From positions 16,119,924 through 16,183,923 of the forward strand of contig OV121097.1 of assembly GCA_921293015.1 (NCBI GenBank): a DNA stretch of 64,000 nucleotides. Direction: 5' to 3'. The stretch's first letter is position 1. Each line of letters starts with the position of its first letter. Source of the DNA: Phorcus lineatus (taxonomy: Eukaryota; Mollusca; Gastropoda; Trochida; Trochidae). Below are positions 38,256 through 49,728 of the stretch, in pieces. The notes beneath the pieces are model-generated. The model had not been told where the DNA came from, ran no database searches, and was given only the letters and a program-made list of their open reading frames with translations. The translations under genes and the position numbers were made by a program.

Positions 38256-38914
38256 GTTCACGACTATTCATTCAGGTATATAATCATAGTTATCCTCATA
38301 GAGGATCTTGTTTGGAAATGGCACGATATACCTCTTGCTGAATGAGTTGAACTATAAACTATAGGTCATGTCGGTGTAGGGCTTTTCCACAAATTTTAAC
38401 TTTTTAGTAAATGTCTTAAAATTTCCTGACCAAAAGAAGAGAGAAAATAATTATAAGTATGACTATGCAATGATGCAGTCGCTACATATTAACAACAAAA
38501 CTAACTTTTGCATCCAATCAGGCTACTAAATTTCTAGACCGTGAAACGTTTGTATTGAGACAGAGGATGCAAAGGAATTCATGACGGAGCTACCTCTGTT
38601 GGGAGAGTGTAAAAAACTGGGACATCTGACTGTTTCATGGGTGTTTGGGTCTGCTAAAATTAGATATTGTTTTGAGTCATCGGTCAAAAACTAGGACGTC
38701 TAATTCTTTCTTAGGTCGACCAGGACTATTCATTCAGCTGTATAATCATAGGTGTCCTTATAAAGGAGCATATTGAGTAATGTAACGTTTTACCGCTTGC
38801 CGTATGATTTGAACTATGAACTATACGTCCTATGGTGTAGGGCTTTTCTGGTAAGAGAGTAACCACAAATTTAAAGTTTTAAGTGAATGTCTCGATGTTT
38901 TCCTGACCAAAATA
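38256..38914 (+). repeat. Tandem duplicate of about 200 bp (spacing about 460 bp)
   Basis: 38256-38440 and 38714-38914 share the order GACTATTCATTCAG..TATAATCATAG, TGAACTATRAACTATA, GGTGTAGGGCTTTTC and TTTCCTGACCAAAA. The second copy is interrupted by the LTR element at 38923. Nothing else is recognised in 37936-38922. Confidence 0.75.
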
Positions 38915-38922
38915 CATGTAAG

Positions 38923-39795
38923 TGTGACAGGGCATATTTCATATATACCTATCATTGATTCAATTTCATCATTTTCATTATATGTTGAATGTTCATATGT
39001 TTACTGTTGTATTTGTTTGCCGTTGAACGCCACCCCTATACATTTTTCACCTTTACTTCTTCAGTCTCTGGAGCCCTGTCAACAGGGATCTCCCTTCACT
39101 TCTATTCTATTTTTAGCTCTGTTGCCTACTTCCTGGGCTTTCCTTATTCTATTAATAGGTCACATCAAAGGTTTCCTTTGATGTTACCTGTATTCTAATT
39201 GGCTATTGTAGTCCTCTGTACTCACTTCCTCCACCTACCTGATTTCCACCTCACTCCAATTTCTGTTGCTGAGGTGGAAACATCATTTTCCATTTACAGG
39301 TATGGTGATGTTCTAATCTGTTTCCATCTGCCTCATTACTTTATAAAACTCTTTTCATAAGGTGCATTATGTCTTAGAAAGGATAATTAAAAACTACTAA
39401 AGATAATATTTCATATGTAATTTTATAATTTAATCCAATAAACTAGTATTCAAAGACTTAGTAAATTAAACATGGTCATGCCATGTGCTTTTAATAAAGT
39501 GCCATATTTCTATCTTGTACAATTAATATGAATAAGGATATTATATAACCTTACCTGCAATATGAATGTGATATTTAAATGAATTATATTGTTGAAATTA
39601 TTATTTATTTGATTTTATATTTTATGACTCCAATTTCTGTTGCTGAGGTGGAAACATCATTTTCCATTTACAGATATATACCTCAGCAACAGATTCATCA
39701 ACTCATCTACAATAAATCATCAAATCACCACCATATCTTTGTTGTCTCGTCTTGACCAAGCGGCCCAGTGCCGAACAAGTAGACACCCGGCCACA
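38923..39795 (+). repeat. 5' LTR
   Basis: 873 bp, starting TGTGACAGGGC and ending GACACCCGGCCACA. Differences from the 3' LTR noted by eye: near 38962 (CAATTTC against CAGTTTC), 39293 (TTTTCCATT against TTTTCAATT), 39475 (GGTCATG against GGCCATG) and 39560 (GCAATATG against GCAGTATG). Confidence 0.95.
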
Positions 39796-39798
39796 AAT

Positions 39799-39812
39799 TG
39801 GCGCCCAACGTG
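39799..39812 (+). other. Primer-binding site of the LTR element
   Basis: TGGCGCCCAACGTG starts three bases after the 5' LTR, the usual position for a tRNA-primed minus-strand start. The priming tRNA was not determined. Confidence 0.75.
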
Positions 39813-41822
39813 ACCCCCAAGCGTCAAGACGATCATCCCTCATCCTACATATTTCATCTGGAGTGCCTTCATAGGATCGCAAAGAATACTGTGACTTTTC
39901 ATTCATATATTTTGTTCATTCATGGACTATACTGTGCTCTATTTCAACAAACTCTTACATATATTGCTGTGAACTCTTATCACCCATTTATTGATGATTC
40001 ATGTTGTTTATATTTGAATGAATTTGTTATTGATCCTATAACTTGAATTGATGTCATCCTAGAAAAAAACCCCAAACAATTTATCATCTGAATCACGATT
40101 TGTTTCATTTAAACACTGTTATCATCCAAAATACTATTTACATAAGATTTCTATTTATACAACTTTAAGCAAATTTCTATTTCTACATTACATCTATATA
40201 TATTTACAAATTTATAAATTTGATAGTGTAACTGTGATTTTCATTTTCTCATTGATTTTATTCTTATCAAGTAAATAATAGTAATATTATAAGGTAACAA
40301 TAATAATATCACATTTATGAGGTAATTTGTAATTGCAGTAATTAATATTCTCTTTCATCAATAACAGTTATTCAATAATGTAGGGTAAATTTAGTGCACC
40401 TTATTCTGATTCTGATTTCCGGTACTTCTTCTATCGGCGTTCCGGCTTATTTTTCGCATTCTCCGTTGCCTTTTCAGTCTCGTTGCTGGAGACTCTTCCA
40501 TTCAGTCGTTCTCTCGCTTGAGATATTCATTCCTCGCATAAAAAAAAAATATCATCGCGTCTCGTCCTGTGTTGTCTTGTTTCTTTCATCATTTGACAAT
40601 CCATATATGACAAACATAATCATATTTCAATTTCAGCTTGTTTGAATTGGTTTCCGTTGACAGTTTGTAAGTTGCTGTTGACTTCTCCGAAATCTTTTAG
40701 TGTTTATCCTAGTATTTTGGGTTTGCTTCTTGACAGTTGTTGTTGATAGTTTCTTGTCAGTCTAAGTTAATCATCTCAGTTCTTGATTGTCATTTTTCTG
40801 AAAAGTTTGTTTATATAACATACTTCCGTACACTTCCCAATATTCATAAATTTTGCAATCACATAGTTTAGTGTTACATTGTGTTACACTTGCATATCAC
40901 AACAGTTTAACATTTAAAATGTTTTGTGGAGATAATATTACATTAATACTATTAAGTTAACTTCTGTCATTTATACATCCATAGCTCACATCTTACTGAA
41001 TGCATTTCATAAATTACATGCCAATAATTATGCACACTTATACATAGTTATATTTCAACGCTGTTGTTGACATTCTGTTGTTGACATCCTGTTGGTGACA
41101 TCCTGTTTACATTCTGTTGTTGACATCCTGTTCACCTTTTATCGTTGACATCCTGTTGTTAACATTCTGATTTGACATTCTATTGCAGAAATTCTCTTTG
41201 CATTTGTCATAGATACTTCCTTGTTGACATCTTGACATCTTGTCTACACTTTAGGATTGACATAATGTAACATCAAATTGTTGACATACAAATTGTGTAT
41301 ACATTACTTGCTGCTGTATTCTCTTAATTATATGCATGTGACATCCCTTGACACACTCTTGTTTGGAGCACATCCTTATATATCACACTACCCCTGAACA
41401 GCTACATAATTTAATTACTGTTTACTCTTCTTCACTTTTGTACTTGCAGTTCACATAACTGTGTCCAGTTACTACTCACTTACAGATAATATCTGTTTAA
41501 CATTATTTGATTTAACTAGGTTATCAAAAAAATACTGTACTTTGCAAATACCTTAACCCTTATCATATCCTATTGACATTTCCCTGTATTGACTTATGAC
41601 ATTCTGATAGATTTCATACCGTCTTATCTTTGTCAAAATTATACATTGAAATCACACGCATCTCATCTTGTATCCTTTTCGGAGGAGTTACATTGTTCAA
41701 ACCTTTTGATAACATTTGCTATTTCTAGATTTAGTTAGTAATGTTATAAATTGTTGAATCTTAACTTGTGAGATTCTTTTTGCCTTTGGTTAGGGTACAC
41801 TTGCATACTTTCATCAATTACA

Positions 41823-42196
41823 TCACCTCTTGTTGACACTGGTGATGCCGTCCTCAGAGATCACATGACCCAATCTTTCAACGTTTGCGGAAGAATGGGC
41901 TGAAGCTGAAGCCTTCAAAATTCCAATTCCAGTGTTCAAAGTCCGTAAGGAAGGTACTGCTGAATGTCGTGTTCTCCATCGCAACATGCTTCTTCCGATT
42001 GGTTCAGATAGTAAACCAATTCCCAAGCCCCGTGGTCTGTCGCCGCAGCTGAATGTGTCTGACACATCGGTTGATTTGTCTCAGTCACTTCTGGAGTCTT
42101 CCTCGTCCGAATTGACCATTTTCCAGTTTTGACGTTTAGAGTTATCTGCCCTTGACCGCGGGCAACGTCACGCTTAGCGTCAATGGTGAGAAACAT
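41823..42196. pseudogene. Scrambled Gypsy pol fragments, both strands
   Basis: Plus strand 41884-41940 encodes an RT-like segment (LRKNGLKLKPSKFQF). On the opposite strand 41823-41885 encodes the segment that normally follows it (LGHVISEDGI). The two halves of one RT motif therefore lie head to head. From 41941 the plus strand switches to a piece of the pol C-terminus (LHRNMLLPIG). 42114-42180 is an inverted, diverged relative of 45163-45241. No functional protein is possible. Confidence 0.65.
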
Positions 42197-43853
42197 GGGA
42201 GCCTACTTACGGGTGTTGAGAAGTTGGCTTTATAGCATAAGAAAATCGTAGTTCAAAAGGATAAACTAGTATTTAATCTTGTTTAACCATTAATTTGTAT
42301 ATTTCAATTCTTTCTCTCACAATTAAAAATCAAATAAGCCATTTATTGTGATAGCGCCTAACCCTACGTAGGCCTACTATAGGGATATAATACCGAGGTG
42401 GGATCATGTGTAGGCCTACTTGATAATTCTTTGCCAAAAACAAATTTAAGAAATGATGAACGGGGAAACTGCTTTTAAATATTACATGGTTACTTTCATT
42501 CCGATTGGGTTTAAATTATCTAAATGCGTTAAATTATTTCCAACGATTGAAGACGTTCATAACATTCCTTGACGATTTATATATAAATTATCCGAAAAAT
42601 ACATTCATTGCGCATTTTGAGAAACAGATTAGCATGGCCATGACTCGTTAGTTTTATAACATTCATTTAGCATGGATAGCCCTACATTGCAGCGGGGAAT
42701 ATTTATCATACATATTTTTGTTATTTGTAAGAAGATTGATTAATTTCAAATCATCCGACACACAAAAAGAAAATTAAACCATCAAATATTTAAAGTAGAA
42801 ATACACGTTGCATATTGTTTACGTTGATATTCATATGACTAACATCAATTATTTATTTCACTAATATTATAAAAATCATTAATTGTGCAATCGGTTTGAC
42901 AAACCATGGATTTAAGTAAATATTCCATTTCTTCACACATTGGCAGTTGTTGCGGAGAATGGACTCGTCTGTATTACAATATGAGTATACCGTTGGCCGT
43001 TGGTCCGAGTGTTATGAATAATACTGAAAACTTATTCTCCAGAATTTGAGATTGTGATTATTCTTTTAAAATTGCAACTGGCCATTATTTATCCATACTT
43101 TGATATTGTAGCGAAGCAAACCTCGTCATGACATTCTCCACATCATATCAACACTTGCGGCGAACTGTCGTCATTCGCAAACCATATGATATTATAATTA
43201 ATCATTATCATTTCAACATATAAGTTAATATTTATTGTGATGTAAGGGTGAATGTTTATTACTATGATTATAATTATGTCCGTCGGTCAACTGTTTCACA
43301 AACGGATTAACTTTCCAGATTGGTGTAGAAATGAAGGTCTTCTTACTGACGGCACTAATGGCTGAAATATTGCAAAAGCTTTACATTTGCAAACATTTAC
43401 ATTTTATCAACAGGTTATATAATTAAGACCACGATGATGCCTATAACAGGTCTAACTCATGCACGAAACCAGATTTGCTATTAGTGAAGCAAGTTTTTTT
43501 TCTATAAAACTCAAATTTAATTCTTTGCATGTAGACTGAGTTTCACATTTTTTATTTTTTTGAAGCAAGTTTAAACTGCGACAGGTTCATCATCACCACT
43601 AGGTAACGTTCGGCGTTTAAAGTGGAGTGGGCGATTAAAGCTAGTTTATCCGTATGCTCAACTCCGTGGTAAAACGTAAAGCGTGTTAAAATAATTAAAA
43701 TAAATCATGAAAGTGATTATTTCCAACTTTAATCTTTAATCTCAACTGCGTCAATCGATGTCCGAATTAAGTAGAATGCAGTTTGTTTTTGATTAGTCGG
43801 ATGCAGAATATAGTAATGAAATGAAGAAAAGTGTTAAACCTTGACAATGTCAA
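42197..43853. other. Non-coding filler inside the LTR element
   Basis: AT-rich DNA without recognisable coding or repeat content, lying between the scrambled pol pieces and the MITE. 44326-45112 is similar. Confidence 0.4.
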
Positions 43854-44321
43854 AGAGCCACTCCGTGAGTTGTTGGAGTCATATATGCCAAACTTAATCC
43901 ATAGTGCCATTTGATCGCGAAGTATCGACTGTCACCAAAAAGAGACATTTCAAAGCTTATTGGTTTTTTACAGTGTCATTATGAAGGTAGAACGTCGCAA
44001 TTATGATCGAAAACCGGACAGTGGCGCGCGTCAAATAGTCAAACGTAATTCTCGAAACTTATCTAAAACAGCCAGGATGGCAGCTAGGAGTTGATAGAGT
44101 TTGTTAGGTTATATAAATAGTATCCATTTATATTTGACGTGATATCTACACCTCTGTGCAATTATAAGGCTGTTTTAGATTTTCGTGGAAAACCAGTATT
44201 TGCCATATCTATGTCTTTTAGATATGAAAAGTTAAAATGTTTTGATTTTGTATCACTACATATGACATTTAGGTTCGTATCAAAGTTAAATAATATGTTA
44301 TGAAACTCACGGAGTGACTCT
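43854..44321. mobile_element. TTAA-type MITE, copy A (inside the LTR element)
   Basis: 468 bp with inverted termini AGAGCCACTCCGTGAGTT and AACTCACGGAGTGACTCT-like. The right flank is TTAA (44322-44325); the left flank is TCAA, probably a mutated TTAA. It has no coding capacity and lies in inverted orientation to copy B. Confidence 0.85.
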
Positions 44322-45112
44322 TTAAACCTCTTTCATTAATTTGGGCCTATGAGTCTTACTTTTTTCTTACTTTTATGATCGTCAAGGGGAGTACATTACT
44401 GCTTTTGTGAATATGGCCAGTATATTTCTTTCATTACCGTGCACGCAAAATCTACAATCGCTTTGAATATTCTTTGCAGATTGCAGAATCTGTTCTTTTA
44501 TAAAAATCCAGAATTATTTTTCTCATAGCATTGCATTGTAAGCGATTGTTATAAAGGGCCGAATCTTCTCTATAAGCTTTCAATGCGCTTGATACGTCGA
44601 ATAAGTTGATATTTTCTATCCAGATCAAACGTGTTTGTAAAATAATTAAAGCTCGTTCAAATGATTTAATTACTTGAAGAAAATTAAATGAAAGCTTGAA
44701 AAAACATCTGTAACGTAAGAAAATATTATTATTATTATTTAATTATTTAATTTATTTTATTTTCAGCCTATAAGTTTTAAAATGTAGAGAAGCCGAATTT
44801 TTATTCTGGTCGGATCGTTTGCTTTATCCTTATACACGTTTTAATATTGGTCTGATTATTGAAAGTTTAACACAAAACCACACCATGTCTTTTAAAAAAT
44901 ATTATTTAATGTTTTTTGCACCAGTAGTTTAATTAAAAATGTGACATGTACCATGGCTCATGTCAGTACCACTCTAAATAACAGTTAACCATTTAATAAT
45001 TATTACGAACATATTCGCCTTCATTGATTTTTCATGTTAGCTTATACTGTTTTCAATCATTTTTGACCTTCTACAGTTCGAGGGAATAAGATAAGATAAG
45101 GTCTAAGCGAGC

Positions 45113-45507
45113 GTGAAAAGTAGACCAAAACAACGTTCAACTGAACGTAAGCTTGGACAGCTTGCCCGCGGTCACGTGACTTTTCAAAGGGACGTCACTC
45201 TAAACCGACTCGTTTCGCGAAACTGGAAAATGGTCAATTGGACGTTGGAATTTCAAATCCTTCAGAGACTGAGCAGTCAACAACCCAGCAGTCAGACATT
45301 TCCCTGGATTTGGATCTGGTACAGCCTGACGACCAGATTCCAACTTCACCAATAACAGCTCTGAGGCAGGAAGATCCAGCTCTTCTAAACCTGACCGAAA
45401 CTGAACCAAGTTCCTCTTTGGTGCGCCGTCCACAGCGCTCTCGTTCAAAACCAAAGTGGATGACTGATGGTCAGTGGGAGGTCAAGGAGAATGTTGTCTG
45501 GGTTTAA
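45113..45507 (+). pseudogene. Gypsy pol C-terminal tail
   Basis: The frame ending at 45507 (TAA) is rich in Pro, Gln, Ser and Asp and closes with a basic RRPQRSRSKPKW-like motif, as in Gypsy pol tails behind the integrase. Stops and a frame change upstream cut it off from any integrase domain. It lies directly before the polypurine tract. Confidence 0.5.
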
Positions 45508-45673
45508 TTCTTCCCTATGGTCAAGTCTTGTTGAACTCTTTTGATGCGACGTGTGTGGTACTTCAAGGATTTATGATAAACTTCAGTGGTTTTTGCTTCA
45601 GATCTTTTTCACCCTGACTTATCAGTCAGATTAGTTAATGGCGAGGACGCCATTTCCCAAAAGGGGGGGTGAA

Positions 45674-46546
45674 TGTGACAGGGCATATTTCATATATACC
45701 TATCATTGATTCAGTTTCATCATTTTCATTATATGTTGAATGTTCATATGTTTACTGTTGTATTTGTTTGCCGTTGAACGCCACCCCTATACATTTTTCA
45801 CCTTTACTTCTTCAGTCTCTGGAGCCCTGTCAACAGGGATCTCCCTTCACTTCTATTCTATTTTTAGCTCTGTTGCCTACTTCCTGGGCTTTCCTTATTC
45901 TATTAATAGGTCACATCAAAGGTTTCCTTTGATGTTACCTGTATTCTAATTGGCTATTGTAGTCCTCTGTACTCACTTCCTCCACCTACCTGATTTCCAC
46001 CTCACTCCAATTTCTGTTGCTGAGGTGGAAACATCATTTTCAATTTACAGGTATGGTGATGTTCTAATCTGTTTCCATCTGCCTCATTACTTTATAAAAC
46101 TCTTTTCATAAGGTGCATTATGTCTTAGAAAGGATAATTAAAAACTACTAAAGATAATATTTCATATGTAATTTTATAATTTAATCCAATAAACTAGTAT
46201 TCAAAGACTTAGTAAATTAAACATGGCCATGCCATGTGCTTTTAATAAAGTGCCATATTTCTATCTTGTACAATTAATATGAATAAGGATATTATATAAC
46301 CTTACCTGCAGTATGAATGTGATATTTAAATGAATTATATTGTTGAAATTATTATTTATTTGATTTTATATTTTATGACTCCAATTTCTGTTGCTGAGGT
46401 GGAAACATCATTTTCCATTTACAGATATATACCTCAGCAACAGATTCATCAACTCATCTACAATAAATCATCAAATCACCACCATATCTTTGTTGTCTCG
46501 TCTTGACCAAGCGGCCCAGTGCCGAACAAGTAGACACCCGGCCACA
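45674..46546 (+). repeat. 3' LTR
   Basis: 873 bp, the same length as the 5' LTR and nearly identical. It follows a purine tract (AAAAGGGGGGG, 45659-45669). Confidence 0.95.
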
Positions 46547-46550
46547 TAAG

Positions 46551-48299
46551 CGAGAAAATAATCATAATTACTTGCCAAGCAATGTTAATCATGACGTTAA
46601 GTGAAAGTTATATTTTCTGTTAATATAAGTTATGAAAACCCATTATCCGTGGAAAAACGAACAAGGGATTATATTTGCCCTTTGGTAATGGTTTGAAACA
46701 ATCGAACAAACTAAGTTTTCATCTACGTTTGATCAGATTTAAAGTGATGGGTTAAGGTAATACTATAGATATATATTTCTTGTTCGTTTATGACTTTGTT
46801 TGAACATCATTCAAACCACAAAGAGACCTCACCCAGCCGGGAAAATCGTTTAATGTGTGTTCTAATGGATGTATGTCGGCGGGTCGATGAATAACTTCTA
46901 CGTGTATAAGACCTGTAAATGCACTCATTACTTTTATTCTCAATAGAGGCAAATCGTGATTATTAATTGTTGAAATTATTTGTGTTACCAAGAAAGATAA
47001 TGGTAGGAACAGGTTGAATACAGAAACACACCAATGGAGAATACACCAATGATTTCTAGTAACAAGTTCAAGGATATATATATGGGCTCGACACACGTTT
47101 GAAGACACACAGTGCTTTTTTAAAATAACATTCATTTTATGGTACATGTACATTAAATCAGATATCAATATTGGAAAGAAATTATTTGTTCTTGGATGTA
47201 AATGTTACAGAAATAGAGGCATTGCTTTGATTGGTTGTGTCGTAACGCGTCCGTATAAATGATTACATCAGCCCTGTCTTTGATGGTTACAAAATTTATG
47301 AAACTAGACATTAGTGATTCTTCAGTTGCAGTGGACTAAGGATGCCATTACAACATATAAAAACCAAATATTCAATCATTTTAGAAAAGTAGATGACGAG
47401 TCGACAAGAATTTTATACATTTGCGAAATTACAAGATTGAGCATGTGTTGTAATTTTATCAGTGTTTTATCCGTTGTTGATGTCTTACTACAACTAAAAG
47501 TTGGTGCTAACCCGATATTCTATTGCTTTTTTTCGGAAATCCGAGATAAATAATTCTTTTTGATATTTCTATCTTTCGCTTGTAACATCTTTTAAACATT
47601 CTTTGATGTCATTCCAACCTACTGACAATCATGAAACAGAATGGTTAAAGTTTATAATAATAAATAAACAATTATTGATTTTACAGGGCAAGTAACTTGG
47701 AGGAAGTACACTTTACTGAGCAGCTTTTATCTTCAAATATCTCATAAAGTGACGTTTGGTTACATCAAAATACGAATTCAATTTTTTTTCAAAATGTTTC
47801 CATCTATTTTTGTTTTTCATGCTACTTTTTGAAATTTAAATCCCAACTTTCATTGGGGGCGCATATAGGTTTTTTCTCTGCCTTAGGTCACCTTACCATT
47901 AATGGGTATTTAGATTCTTTTTGACTATAAAGGATTTTTGTCGTATATAAAATATTCATAGTAATGATGCAGGGATTCCTGTTTGGTTTCTAATTATCCA
48001 TTTCCTAATCCTATCATTTAATAAATGTTAATAGTCAAGGCAGGATAGTTAAATGGACAGCTCCTCCAGGTTTGCTTTCCAGAGATTGTATTGGCCAATG
48101 TGTTTTTTTGTAATCAGATATTCCACATGAAATAACAGATTAAAGGGAAATTGGTATTTATTGGTATTCAGTACAGGATCGACCGTGGTTTGTTAGTTCC
48201 TGGTAAGCTCTCTGTTTCACTGCAATATCCTGCATACAGTTCATAGAAGTGAATAATGATACACCCCTGATTTACATTATTGTTTATGTGAAGATAGGC
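46551..48299. other. Non-coding AT-rich DNA
   Basis: No gene is recognised. The minus-strand frame at 46788-47168 and the plus-strand frame at 47314-47553 show no family motifs and are probably chance. Confidence 0.4.
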
Positions 48300-48329
48300 C
48301 AACTCGATCATTTACTTGAGAAAACACAT

Positions 48330-48965
48330 TTCTGTTGAAAACGGGTACCAAACTGTAAGTTCTAAAACTGAGCTTCGTGCGGTTACCAAATTTCTCACGA
48401 AAGAAGGGTCGAATGCCACCGAAATACATAAACGTATGACCAACGTGTATGGGAAAGAAACCCCTCAATATTCTTCTGTTGCAAATCAGCAAGTCAGCTG
48501 AGATTAAGCAGAGTCGCAACTCCTTGGACGATGACCCACGGTAAGGAAGGACTGTTGAAGCCATTACAGAGGATATTTCTGTACGGGGTTCAGGGCTTAG
48601 TCACGACCGATCGTAGAATAATGGCGGACAGGATATCTTAGGAGTGTGGCATTTCTCATGGAAGTGTTAGCAACATAACTTATGAGCAATTGTACATGTC
48701 ACAGGTGTCCATTGGAAGTATAAGCACCCTCCTGCACCCAAAAAGGTCAGAACTCAGCCTTCTGCTGGCAAGATCATGCCGACCATATTCTTGGTTTCAA
48801 GAGGCGTGATAATTGTAGACTATAAATCACCCAAAACTATAATAACAGGAGCCTAGAGAAACAATTGAGAGCGGTGAGATAAGAAGAGGCCGACATGATG
48901 ACTGCTGGAGTTATGCTTCTTCATGACAACGCTTCAGTGCAGAAAATTCGTATTGTAGAGGCTGC
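48330..48965 (+). pseudogene. Mariner-like transposase relic
   Basis: 48360-48500 encodes a typical mariner N-terminus (an LRAVTKFL-like run, then ATEIHKRM and YSSVAN). 48510-48545 continues with a SLDDDP-like motif in another frame. Further pieces are a HGSVSN-like run (48655-48680), KWKYKHPPAPKK-like and PSAGKIM-like runs (48712-48780), and an HDNA motif (about 48,925). Frameshifts and stops are frequent. The 3' end is cut by the TTAA-flanked MITE at 48970. Confidence 0.7.
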
Positions 48966-48969
48966 TTAA

Positions 48970-49439
48970 AGAGCCACTCCGTGATTTTCATGACATATTA
49001 TTTGCCTTTGCTACGAACCTAAATGTCGTAAGTGGTGGTATTAAATCAAAACATGTTATCTTTTTATGTCCACAAGACATATATATGACAAATACTGGTT
49101 TTCAATGAAAATCTAAAAACAGCCTTATAAATGCACAGAGGTATAGATATGACGTCCTATATTCATGGATACTAGTTATATAACCTAACAAACACTATCA
49201 ACTCCTAACTGTCCTCCTGCCTGTTTTAGATAAGTCTCCAAAATTACGTTTGACTATTTGACGCGCACCACTGTCCGGTTTTCGATCATAACTGCGACGC
49301 TCTACCTTCATAATGTCACTGTAAAAAAACCAATACGCTTTAAAATGTGTCTTTTTGGTAACAGTCGATACTTCGCGATCAAATGACAGCTCTGATTAAG
49401 TTTGGCATATATGACTCCAACAACTCACGGAGTGGCTCT
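48970..49439. mobile_element. TTAA-type MITE, copy B
   Basis: 470 bp with termini AGAGCCACTCCGTGA and TCACGGAGTGGCTCT, flanked on both sides by TTAA (48966-48969 and 49440-49443). Its sequence is the inverted counterpart of copy A. A perfect TTAA duplication suggests piggyBac-type mobilisation. It sits in the mariner relic. Confidence 0.9.
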
Positions 49440-49485
49440 TTAAACAATGTGACTGTGAACAAATTAACCATCCCTCTACAGTCCA

Positions 49486-49602
49486 GGGGTCCGTTGCACA
49501 AAGCAACTTAACACTAAGGTTAACCTTAGTACCATCCTTTAACATTGCACTAAGGCTACCTTAGTGACTTAAGGTCACCTTAGTGTTTTGTGCAACGGCC
49601 CC
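49486..49602. mobile_element. Short MITE with GGGGYCGTTGCACAAA termini
   Basis: 117 bp. The ends GGGGTCCGTTGCACAAAG and TTTTGTGCAACGGCCCC are inverted repeats, and the interior is also largely self-complementary (CTAAGGTTAACCTTAG and similar). It lies 127 bp before the start codon of the temptin-monooxygenase gene, so it may fall in its promoter or 5' UTR. Confidence 0.8.
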
Positions 49603-49728
49603 AGATCTAGCCACAAGCAACTTCTATCCCTTCATTTTCATGATAGTTTGAATACGGAATATATGTAACTATTCACAATTCGTATATTGTTCTACATCAT
49701 TCATCCAAGATATTTCTAAGATGTTACG

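Larger units (their letters stand above)
38923..46546 (+). mobile_element. Young but coding-defective Ty3/Gypsy-type LTR retrotransposon
   Basis: Two 873-bp LTRs (38923-39795 and 45674-46546) begin TGTGACAG and end GGCCACA. They are flanked by the 4-bp target duplication TAAG (38919-38922 and 46547-46550). A primer-binding-site-like TGGCGCCCAACGTG follows the left LTR and a polypurine tract precedes the right one. By eye the LTRs differ at only about four positions. The 5.9-kb interior holds only fragments of pol. Its left 2 kb is AT-rich non-coding DNA with TTGACATCCTGTT-like repeats (41040-41280). A MITE sits at 43854-44321. Confidence 0.92.

Noticed and set aside
38924-39198. Open frames inside the LTRs (also at 45669-45949)
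   Set aside because: They are identical in both LTRs, short and motif-free; chance frames in LTR sequence.
46788-47168. 126-codon minus-strand open frame
   Set aside because: No domain, splice context or family resemblance was recognised.
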